In this document: positions 7,426 through 13,916 of the stretch, piece by piece | Layout of the letters: each line of letters starts with the position of its first letter | Numbering within the stretch: position 1 is the stretch's first letter | Origin: Deltaproteobacteria bacterium | Lineage (GTDB): Bacteria > Bdellovibrionota > UBA1018 | Assembly (NCBI GenBank): GCA_016194835.1 | Contig: JACQAU010000088.1 | Location: 1-15,121 of the forward strand | Direction of reading: 5' to 3' | DNA: 15,121 nt | Made by a program: the position numbers and the translations under genes | Notes under the pieces: model-generated | What the model was told of the DNA's origin: nothing | Databases searched by the model: none | The model's input: the letters and a program-made list of their open reading frames with translations, nothing else

Positions 7426-8396
7426 TTAAACGAGTGTTGATAACAGGAGCTGACGGTTTTGTCGGTACTAGAGCCTGCCAAGACCTTAATTCTGCAGGAT
7501 TTGAAGTTATTGCAGCCATTAGAGGCAATTGTGCTTCAGAATTAAAGGGCGTGTCTTGTGTAATTAAAATTGGAGAGCTGAGTTCTACAACAGACTGGAG
7601 CAAAGCATTGTATAATATAGATGCTGTTGTTCATCTGGCTGCTCACGTTCATCAAATGAAAAATAAAAATCTAGACTCAATTAACGAATATCGTAGAGTT
7701 AATGTTCAGGCTACAGAGTGTTTATTGAAAGCTGCGCAAGAAGCTAAAGTAAAACGTTTTGTGTACGTGAGTTCTATCAAAGTGCTAGGGGAAGGAGAAA
7801 ACACTCCTTATACTGATAACACGAAAGTTTATGAACATAAACTCGGTGACCCTTATTCGATTTCTAAGTGGGAAGCTGAGCAGTTATTTCATAAGCTTGA
7901 TAATTCTAAAATGGATTGGGTCATCCTAAGACCCCCTTTAGTTTATGGCCCAGGAGTCAAAGCAAACTTTTATAAACTAATGAGCGCAGTCAATAGAGGC
8001 ATCCCGCTACCATTTGGGGGAGTTAAGAATAAACGAAGTCTCTTGTTTGTCGGGAATCTTACAAATGCAATGTGTGCTGCTCTTAATTATTCGCATGAGA
8101 TAGCTAACACTTTTCTTGTAAGTGACGTGGAAGATCTATCTACAGCACAATTGATAAATAAAATAGCAGAAGCATTAGACCGTCCTGTGCGTCTTGTTTC
8201 AGTTCCACCATCATTTTTATCTTTTGTAGGCAAATTAACTGGCCGCACTGATACAATTCAACGTCTAGTTGGAAACTATACGTGTGATATTTCGGGAATA
8301 CGTGAAAAACTTGGCTGGGAACCACCGTACTCAGTTACACAAGGGATGAGAGAGGCAGCTTTAGCATTTAAACACCAAGCAAATGGCAGGTTATGA
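7422..8396 (+). CDS. Extended SDR, WbpV-like 4-ketoreductase of UDP-QuiNAc/FucNAc synthesis
   Basis: Predicted NAD(P)-dependent SDR of 324 residues. Seen: GADGFVG (9-15), HLAAHVHQM (71-79), YVSSIKVLG with S117/S118, catalytic Y145-S-I-S-K149, ILRPPLVYGPG, and RSLLFVGNLTNA near the substrate site. The proteins with this pattern beside a WbpL-like transferase are WbpV and relatives, which reduce UDP-4-keto-6-deoxy-GlcNAc to UDP-D-QuiNAc or UDP-D-FucNAc for chain initiation. The next gene is WbpL-like, overlapping it by 4 nt (ATGA), which supports the role. The dehydratase that supplies its substrate in known pathways is WbpM, a large membrane protein not present in this window. The CapE-like enzyme upstream gives the L-configured ketosugar and is not an obvious substitute; LegB could supply the D-ketosugar. 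A UDP-hexose 4-epimerase is the chief alternative, as such enzymes share the fold and motifs. Confidence 0.78.
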   Translation: MIKRVLITGADGFVGTRACQDLNSAGFEVIAAIRGNCASELKGVSCVIKIGELSSTTDWSKALYNIDAVVHLAAHVHQMKNKNLDSINEYRRVNVQATECLLKAAQEAKVKRFVYVSSIKVLGEGENTPYTDNTKVYEHKLGDPYSISKWEAEQLFHKLDNSKMDWVILRPPLVYGPGVKANFYKLMSAVNRGIPLPFGGVKNKRSLLFVGNLTNAMCAALNYSHEIANTFLVSDVEDLSTAQLINKIAEALDRPVRLVSVPPSFLSFVGKLTGRTDTIQRLVGNYTCDISGIREKLGWEPPYSVTQGMREAALAFKHQANGRL

Positions 8397-9427
8397 CAAT
8401 GCATGAAATTAAAGTTTTCATAATCTTTATACCGCTATGCATCTGTTCTTACCTGCTCACATTATTGCTTAGGAAATATAGCATTCATTTTGGGCTACAA
8501 GACATTCCTAATAACCGCAGCTCACACCAGATCCCTGTACCAAGAGGAGGAGGATTATCAATAGTTATCTGCGTGTCAATAAGCATAGCATTACTACTTA
8601 AACTTCAGTTGATGCCAGACTATTTGGGGTACTTATTATTAACCGGCGGTACGCTAATCGCATTGCTTGGTTTTGCAGATGATCACATGGCTCTTTCGGC
8701 CAAAATCCGCTTATTTGTTCATTTAATAACTGCTATAGGAGTTGTTCTTATTCTTAGCTCAAAACTTTCGTCTGATTTTCAGGTCGAAGTATTACATTTA
8801 AAAATACCTTTAGCTCTGGCAGTAGTTTTTGCCACACTCTACATGGTTTGGATGATTAATTTATATAATTTCATGGATGGAATTGATGGTATAGCTTCGA
8901 GTCAATGTGCCAGTGTTGCAGGAGTTCTTGCAGTTTTTTCGTTTATCTCTGGTTCAACTGGCTTGGGACTGGCTTATGCACTATTGTTTGTTACAAGTCT
9001 TGGATTTATAGTTTTAAATTGGCAGCCAGCCAAAATATTTATGGGTGATGTTGGTAGCGGTTACTTAGGATTTTGTTTTGCGCTACTATGCCTTTGGGGA
9101 GAAATCACTGGACGCATTTTCTGGATCACCTCGACTATTCTGATGGGAGTTTTTATGGTAGATGCTACATATACGCTTTGCCAGCGAGCTTTCAGGAAAC
9201 AACGTATTTTTCGGGCACATTGTGATCATGCTTACCAAAAAGCAGTTAGACTTGGCTGGAGCCATTCGCAAGTGAGCAAGGCAGTGATTTTGATCAATTT
9301 TTTATGGCTTACACCATTTGCTTGGATTAGTTTATGCTATCCTAGCTATAGTTTGGTTATGCTGGGGATTGCCTATTTGCCTTTAGTAATAATTGCATGG
9401 CGCCTTAGAGCGGGAGTACCTTCTTAA
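8393..9427 (+). CDS. wbpL: Undecaprenyl-phosphate sugar-1-phosphate transferase (WbpL/WecA/MraY family)
   Basis: Polytopic inner-membrane enzyme predicted to start the glycan by moving HexNAc-1-phosphate from a UDP sugar to undecaprenyl phosphate. It has 344 residues and about ten hydrophobic segments. Conserved cytoplasmic motifs in order: SSHQIPVPRGGG (43-54), ADDHMALSAKIR with D96-D97, NFMDGIDG (159-166), IFMGDVGSG (215-223) and RIFRAHCDHAYQ with H276 and H279. These are the Mg-binding Asp pairs and the His motif of the WecA/WbpL branch. The upstream WbpV-like reductase suggests UDP-D-QuiNAc or UDP-D-FucNAc as donor, though WbpL itself is known to be permissive. Start: ATG at 8393 overlaps the previous stop as ATGA but AGG is only 2 nt away; the second ATG at 8399 has AGG 8 nt upstream and may be the real start. 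The difference is two residues. Confidence 0.9.
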   Translation: MTMHEIKVFIIFIPLCICSYLLTLLLRKYSIHFGLQDIPNNRSSHQIPVPRGGGLSIVICVSISIALLLKLQLMPDYLGYLLLTGGTLIALLGFADDHMALSAKIRLFVHLITAIGVVLILSSKLSSDFQVEVLHLKIPLALAVVFATLYMVWMINLYNFMDGIDGIASSQCASVAGVLAVFSFISGSTGLGLAYALLFVTSLGFIVLNWQPAKIFMGDVGSGYLGFCFALLCLWGEITGRIFWITSTILMGVFMVDATYTLCQRAFRKQRIFRAHCDHAYQKAVRLGWSHSQVSKAVILINFLWLTPFAWISLCYPSYSLVMLGIAYLPLVIIAWRLRAGVPS

Positions 9428-10713
9428 TGCGTTTTGCAACCATTGTATATTTACGCAATTGGGTCTTAACTTGTACTTTGGCATTGCTAACTATTCCGGG
9501 CTTTATCGATCATGACATGTTTTTATTTGGCATTAGGTTGGGCCGGTTCCAGCCTTTCAAGTTCTTTTTCGTTTTTTGGCTCTTGCTTCAAACAATGTGT
9601 GTTTTTTCTCAATATCAAGGTCAATGGTTCAAGTGGATTAAGAGTCTTTCAAAAAAACCACTCTGTATTGGGCTTGTTATATCAATAATTGCTCTAGATT
9701 TTCTTCTTGGATTGTCTTTGGTCGTCGAAGGAAACCCGGCGCGTGGTTCTAGTATTCTCATTGCTCTAATATTAGGCGAGCTAGCTGCACTTGTAACTAT
9801 TATGGATAAGCATTTTCCAGCGCGCTCAGTGCTGCTTGGATTTTTTATCGCTACATGTATTTTGTTCATATTTTCTATAATAGAAATTTTTTTTCCTAAC
9901 TCAGCATTTATAATTAATTTTTTGAACATTGTAAGAGATGCACCAAACATATCATTTCAGTTGGGGAGTTCGCTTAGTGTTGCAGCATTAGCTGAATTTA
10001 TAGTTAGAGCTCTGCCATTGGTGCTGTTATTTTCCCGCCGTTACTGGTGGTGTGCCATTACTTCTTTTAGTCTAATGATAATGGGGGTAATGACTTTAGA
10101 AAAAAGCGCATTTTTATCTATAATAGCTATTTTATTAGTAGTGCTATTTTCAAATTATGGACGCAGATATTGGAAACATATTATTTTAGCTATTACAACT
10201 GCAGTGGTTTTGACCATCGGAATCATAGGATATAAACCATTAATGGGTCGTTTTTTTGGTACAGGATCGTTAGCTGGAAATACTGTGTATTCTAAAATGT
10301 CTGACACTGCGATGAAAGAGCGTTTGTACGTTTATAAATTGGCAATACAGGTTATAAAAGCCAAACCATGGCTAGGCATTGGTCTCGACGGATTTTCTTT
10401 TAGGAGCCAAGAAAAGAAGTTTCCTCTTAAAAATGCTTACAGACCTGATGGTTCACACACACATAATCTCTTTCTAGAAATGGCCGTCTCCGGGGGTATT
10501 TTTGCTTTATTTGCATTTGTGCTTATTTTTGGAATCTTTACAAAGCTATGTGTGAGTAATAATTCAATTTATTGGTGTTCACTACTTTACTTGAGTGGTC
10601 AATTTGTAAGTTGTATGGTTGACGCTCGCATTTGTGTGAGCTGGCTGGCAATTACTTTATTTTGGTTTGCCGGGATCGCCCGAAAACTTGATGAATATGA
10701 ACAACAAAAATAG
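9427..10713 (+). CDS. Wzy/WaaL-type O-antigen polymerase or ligase, polytopic membrane protein
   Basis: Integral membrane protein of 428 residues with about ten to eleven hydrophobic segments and short loops. Near the C-terminus is a larger loop with the Wzy_C signature: ERLYVYKLAIQVIKAKPWLGIGLDGF (roughly 298-323), then SHTHNLFLEMAVSGG (343-357), whose HNxxLE is the conserved WaaL/Wzy feature. The family acts on the periplasmic side, either polymerising lipid-linked repeats or joining glycan to lipid A core; the same Pfam signature covers both, so the role is undecided. Its position among repeat-unit genes slightly favours polymerase. The ATG at 9427 shares its A with the previous TAA (TAATG), and GGGAG at 9412-9416 lies 10 nt upstream, the last in a run of overlapping junctions. 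No Wzx partner is seen in the window. Confidence 0.82.
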   Translation: MRFATIVYLRNWVLTCTLALLTIPGFIDHDMFLFGIRLGRFQPFKFFFVFWLLLQTMCVFSQYQGQWFKWIKSLSKKPLCIGLVISIIALDFLLGLSLVVEGNPARGSSILIALILGELAALVTIMDKHFPARSVLLGFFIATCILFIFSIIEIFFPNSAFIINFLNIVRDAPNISFQLGSSLSVAALAEFIVRALPLVLLFSRRYWWCAITSFSLMIMGVMTLEKSAFLSIIAILLVVLFSNYGRRYWKHIILAITTAVVLTIGIIGYKPLMGRFFGTGSLAGNTVYSKMSDTAMKERLYVYKLAIQVIKAKPWLGIGLDGFSFRSQEKKFPLKNAYRPDGSHTHNLFLEMAVSGGIFALFAFVLIFGIFTKLCVSNNSIYWCSLLYLSGQFVSCMVDARICVSWLAITLFWFAGIARKLDEYEQQK

Positions 10714-10753
10714 TGTGGTTTTTTTGCTTAAAACCGTTTAAATTGTGTTGGTC

Positions 10754-11713
10754 ATGAAAAATCTTAGAGGCAAGAAAGTTCTTGTAACAGGTGCTGATGG
10801 ATTTATTGGATCGCATCTCACCGAGGCATTAATCCGTGAAGGTTGCCATGTTAGGGCATTTGTATTTTATAATTCTTTTAACTCATGGGGCTGGCTTGAT
10901 CATTTACCAAAAGAAATCAGATCAGAGATAGATGTTTTTTCTGGTGATATCCGTGATCCATTTGGTGTAAATGAAGCGGTCAAATCTTGCGACATTGTTT
11001 TCCACCTGGCATCACTAATAGCAATCCCTTACTCTTACCATTCACCAGCGAACTATGTAGAAACAAATATCCAAGGTACTCTAAATATCCTTCAGGCTGC
11101 GCGTAAGCTTGAAGTATCAAAAATTATCCATACCTCAACAAGCGAAGTTTATGGCACCGCACGTTTTGTACCAATTACCGAGGACCACCCATTTCAAGGT
11201 CAATCACCATATTCAGCAACTAAAATTGGAGCAGATCAGTTAGCTCTTTCTTTCTACCGCTCTTTTGAAACCCCAGTTGCTATCATTAGGCCATTTAATA
11301 CTTATGGTCCACGCCAATCGGCTCGTGCCATTATCCCAACTATAATTACGCAAATTGCAAATGGACAAACACGTATTAAACTAGGAAAACTATCCCCTAC
11401 ACGTGACTTTAGTTTTGTAAGAGATACGGTTCGAGGGTTTTTAGCAGTAGCGGAAAGTTCACAATCAATAGGAGAAGAAATTAATATTTGTAGTGGTTTT
11501 GAAATCTCAATTGGCGAAACAGCCAAGCGTATTGCTGAGTTAATGCATAAAGAAATTGAAATAATTACTGATCCCATTCGGCTTAGACCTGAAAAAAGCG
11601 AGGTCGAACGACTTTGGGGAGATAATCAAAAAGCTAAAAAACTTTTAGGTTGGGAGCCTAAATATTTTGGCAAAGATGGGCTAAGAGCTGGGCTTAGAAT
11701 AGGAGATTTATAA
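10754..11713 (+). CDS. legB: LegB-like NAD-dependent UDP-GlcNAc 4,6-dehydratase
   Basis: Extended SDR of 319 residues from the ATG at 10754. Seen: GADGFIG (13-19), HLASLIAIPYSYHSP, HTSTSEVYG (126-134) with the T/S-E131 pair typical of 4,6-dehydratases, catalytic Y153-S-A-T-K157, IRPFNTYGPRQSARA, and SPTRDFSFVRDT in the substrate region. This combination, with a LegC aminotransferase right after it, matches LegB, which makes the 4-keto-6-deoxy D-sugar nucleotide in legionaminic acid and bacillosamine-like pathways. The rest of a legionaminate pathway is not in the window. A GTG at 10745 would add three residues. Neither start has a clear Shine-Dalgarno, and there is a 40-nt gap after the membrane protein, so this pair may be a separately acquired module. 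The last codons (AGA ATA GGA GAT TTA) form part of a direct repeat extending to the next gene. GDP-GlcNAc as substrate, as in Campylobacter, is possible. Confidence 0.85.
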   Translation: MKNLRGKKVLVTGADGFIGSHLTEALIREGCHVRAFVFYNSFNSWGWLDHLPKEIRSEIDVFSGDIRDPFGVNEAVKSCDIVFHLASLIAIPYSYHSPANYVETNIQGTLNILQAARKLEVSKIIHTSTSEVYGTARFVPITEDHPFQGQSPYSATKIGADQLALSFYRSFETPVAIIRPFNTYGPRQSARAIIPTIITQIANGQTRIKLGKLSPTRDFSFVRDTVRGFLAVAESSQSIGEEINICSGFEISIGETAKRIAELMHKEIEIITDPIRLRPEKSEVERLWGDNQKAKKLLGWEPKYFGKDGLRAGLRIGDL

Positions 11714-11739
11714 TCTATTAAATAGGAGATTTATAATCT
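11698..11739 (+). repeat. 19-bp direct duplication at the legB-legC junction
   Basis: AATAGGAGATTTATAATCT occurs at 11698-11716 and again, identically, at 11721-11739, separated by ATTA. The first copy contains the last codons and TAA stop of the LegB-like gene. The second lies in the gap and supplies the AGGAG (11724-11728), 12 nt before the LegC-like ATG at 11741. Deleting one 23-bp unit would leave the LegB stop overlapping the same ribosome-binding site, so the second copy looks like a recent tandem duplication. Confidence 0.95.
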
Positions 11740-11740
11740 T

Positions 11741-12934
11741 ATGACACAAAACTTCAGCCATAATAACCCTCTTTTTCAGCAACTTATAGAAGCAATCAGA
11801 ACTGCTATTTGCACCAATGCCAAAACGGTAGCTTTACACGAGCCTCATTTATGCGGAAAAGAATGGGAATATATTAAAGACTGTCTAGATTCCGGATGGA
11901 TATCTTCGGTTGGTAAATATGTTGATCTTTTCGAAGAGAATCTTGCACAATACACTGGAATGAAAAGAGCAGTTAGCACAGTAAACGGCACAGCAGCGCT
12001 GCAAGTGTGTTGTCGTTTAGTAGGAGTTGAATCTGGTGATGAAGTTCTTTTGCCATCTCTCACATTTGTTGCTACTGCAAATGCGGTTCATTATTCTGGT
12101 GGCATACCTCATTTTGTAGACTGCGATGAAAATACATTAGGAGTTAGTCCAAGTGTTCTACGGACTTATCTAAGAGAAAACACAGAACTCCGCTCTGGAA
12201 ATTGTTTTAATAAAAAAACAGGTAGGAGAATCCGAGCCCTCATTGCAGTACATGTTTTTGGTCATCCAGTAGATTTGGATGCTTTAATGCAGATTTGTTC
12301 TGATTTCAAAATTGAATTTATCGAAGACGCTACAGAATCGCTTGGATCACAATATAAAGGCCGCCATGCCGGCACTTATGGCAAAGTATCTGTACTGAGC
12401 TTTAATGGAAATAAAATAATAAGTACTGGAGGTGGAGGCGCGATTTTAACCAATGACACCACACTAGCTGATCAAGCAAAACATCTCACAACCACTGCAA
12501 AGCAAAAACATCCTTGGAGATATTTTCATGATCAGATTGGATATAATTTTCGCCTTCCAAATATTAACGCTGCCCTTGGATGTGCGCAGCTTGAACAAAT
12601 AGATTTTTTTGTATCCAAAAAACGCGCTCTTGCAGAACGATACAAGATGGCGTTTAGTAAAGTAGCTGGAGTAAAATTTTTTAAAGAGCCACCGTTTGCA
12701 AAAAGCAATTACTGGTTAAATGCTTTCTTATTTGACACTCCTGATCAGATTAGAAATGACGCTTTTTTAGAGTATGCCCATCACTGTGGGCTAATGCTGA
12801 GACCTGCGTGGACATTAATGCACCGTTTACCAATGTATAAGACTTGCCCAAGGGCAGATCTTTCGGTATCTGAAAATATTGAGGCTAGACTTATTAATCT
12901 ACCTAGCAGTAGTCAATTGGGAAGATTCTGCTGA
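11741..12934 (+). CDS. legC: LegC-like PLP-dependent sugar aminotransferase (DegT/DnrJ/EryC1 family)
   Basis: Cytoplasmic aminotransferase of 397 residues, predicted to place an amino group at C4 of the keto sugar made by the LegB-like enzyme, giving UDP-2-acetamido-4-amino-2,4,6-trideoxyglucose or the like. Seen: LHEPHLCGKEWEYI, SGWISSVGKYVDLFE (51-65), NGTAALQ (82-88), HVFGHPVD (171-178) and EDATESLGS with D196, expected to contact the PLP ring nitrogen. They are followed by SFNGNK225 (the likely PLP lysine), ISTGGGGAI, IGYNFRLPNINAA and ARLINLPSS. The HVFGHPVD and EDATESLGS forms match the LegC group. It follows the LegB-like gene by 27 nt, using the ribosome-binding site in the duplicated repeat. 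Its last three codons form the left arm of a hairpin facing the convergent oxidoreductase gene. End product depends on genes not seen here. Confidence 0.88.
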   Translation: MTQNFSHNNPLFQQLIEAIRTAICTNAKTVALHEPHLCGKEWEYIKDCLDSGWISSVGKYVDLFEENLAQYTGMKRAVSTVNGTAALQVCCRLVGVESGDEVLLPSLTFVATANAVHYSGGIPHFVDCDENTLGVSPSVLRTYLRENTELRSGNCFNKKTGRRIRALIAVHVFGHPVDLDALMQICSDFKIEFIEDATESLGSQYKGRHAGTYGKVSVLSFNGNKIISTGGGGAILTNDTTLADQAKHLTTTAKQKHPWRYFHDQIGYNFRLPNINAALGCAQLEQIDFFVSKKRALAERYKMAFSKVAGVKFFKEPPFAKSNYWLNAFLFDTPDQIRNDAFLEYAHHCGLMLRPAWTLMHRLPMYKTCPRADLSVSENIEARLINLPSSSQLGRFC

Positions 12935-12953
12935 ACCTTTTTGAGCAGAATCT
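12923..12953. terminator. Perfect 10-bp hairpin between convergent genes, possible terminator
   Basis: AGATTCTGCT (12923-12932) and AGCAGAATCT (12944-12953) form a perfect 10-bp stem with an 11-nt loop that contains five Ts. The left arm overlaps the end of the LegC-like gene, including the first base of its TGA. It sits in the 25-nt gap between convergent genes, where a two-way terminator is expected. No T-run follows the stem on either strand, so it is not a classical intrinsic terminator; it may act as a barrier or 3' end stabiliser. Confidence 0.5.
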
Positions 12954-12959
12954 GACTAA

Positions 12960-13916
12960 TTATGCCTTCCCATTCATTTTTTCATAAATCACTAAATTCG
13001 AGACATGCTCAGCAATAGACAAAAGATCTTCGACATCACCACTAAGAAAAGCTTTGGTTTGTCGATAAAGACCTGGCTTGAAATCATGATCTTGTTGGTC
13101 TTGAAGTGGAAAGTCTGTAATTGTAACACTTCCATTTAATTGCACCTGAAGCTTCTCAAGAGGTCTGAAAATAAATCGACGCTTTCTTGTCATAATTTCT
13201 ACATTCCATCGCCCAGGGGCAGTCCAATCGGCACAGTAAGAGAAAAGCGCTCCGTTTACACTTATTCCAGCTCCTGAGTATTGTGCACCAGAGGGGTGCC
13301 ACTCCAAACTTCCAGACACAAAACTCGAAATTTCTTTAGGCTTGCCGCCCAGAAAAAAAGCCATATCAATCACATGAGTTGAATTTGCCAGAAACCACTC
13401 ACGTTTAATCATTTCTCCAGGGAGTTTTTCAATCACATGTGGCCATTCTGTAAATTCAAAATGAAATGATGTAACTCCGCCGTCCTCAGCAATCAAACGT
13501 TTAGCCGTAAGAACAGATGCATAAAAGCGACGATTATACGCCACATAGATTTCTGCACACCGACGATCTGCTAGGCTAGCAAGATTCCGAATTTCACTTA
13601 TATTCAGGCCTCCCGGTTTTTCAACTAATATTCTTCGCACACCACTCTCAATCAAGACTGAAGTAACCGAAGACAACTGTTCCACTCCGACAGCAACGAT
13701 CGCTTGTTGTGGAACTTTTTGAACGCGGGCAAGGAATTCCTTAACGCCACCATGCTTAACAGAAAGTCCTGTTTGAGATTCAAAGGTCTTTGCGGTTGTT
13801 GCACCACGACCAACAACGACAAATGGTTGTTTAAGACTTTGTAAAACTTTTGCATAATCTATCGCCATTTGACCAGCACCAACCAAGCAGAATTCCGAGT
13901 TCATGTTATAGGACAT
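12960..13916 (-). CDS. Gfo/Idh/MocA family oxidoreductase
   Basis: Predicted NAD(P)-dependent cytoplasmic oxidoreductase of 318 residues. Seen: LVGAGQMA (11-18) starting the Rossmann fold, VEKPGG (98-103) with the family EKP signature, YNRRFY (127-132), and NSTHVIDMAFFLGG with H181 and D184 as likely catalytic/substrate residues. Family members act on sugars or nucleotide sugars (oxidation, 4-keto reduction, epimerisation by transient oxidation), so its place next to LegBC suggests a role in a modified amino sugar. The exact reaction is not deducible. Start: ATG at 13916 has GGTGGAG 7 nt upstream and overlaps the end of the preceding oxidoreductase gene by 16 nt. ATG at 13904 would give a neat ATGA overlap but has no Shine-Dalgarno. 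A longer start at 13976 adds 20 residues with no family features. G+C is higher here (32 of 60 in 13201-13260) than in the left part. Confidence 0.82.
   Translation of the reverse strand: MSYNMNSEFCLVGAGQMAIDYAKVLQSLKQPFVVVGRGATTAKTFESQTGLSVKHGGVKEFLARVQKVPQQAIVAVGVEQLSSVTSVLIESGVRRILVEKPGGLNISEIRNLASLADRRCAEIYVAYNRRFYASVLTAKRLIAEDGGVTSFHFEFTEWPHVIEKLPGEMIKREWFLANSTHVIDMAFFLGGKPKEISSFVSGSLEWHPSGAQYSGAGISVNGALFSYCADWTAPGRWNVEIMTRKRRFIFRPLEKLQVQLNGSVTITDFPLQDQQDHDFKPGLYRQTKAFLSGDVEDLLSIAEHVSNLVIYEKMNGKA

Noticed and set aside
9621..9950. Reverse-strand 109-codon open frame
   Set aside because: Antisense to the membrane polymerase/ligase gene; such frames are common opposite hydrophobic coding sequence.
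10717..10735. GGTTTT/AAAACC hairpin after the membrane protein gene, considered as a terminator
   Set aside because: Stem of six mostly A-T pairs with no T-run after it, and the downstream genes are in the same direction 40 nt away; too weak to call.
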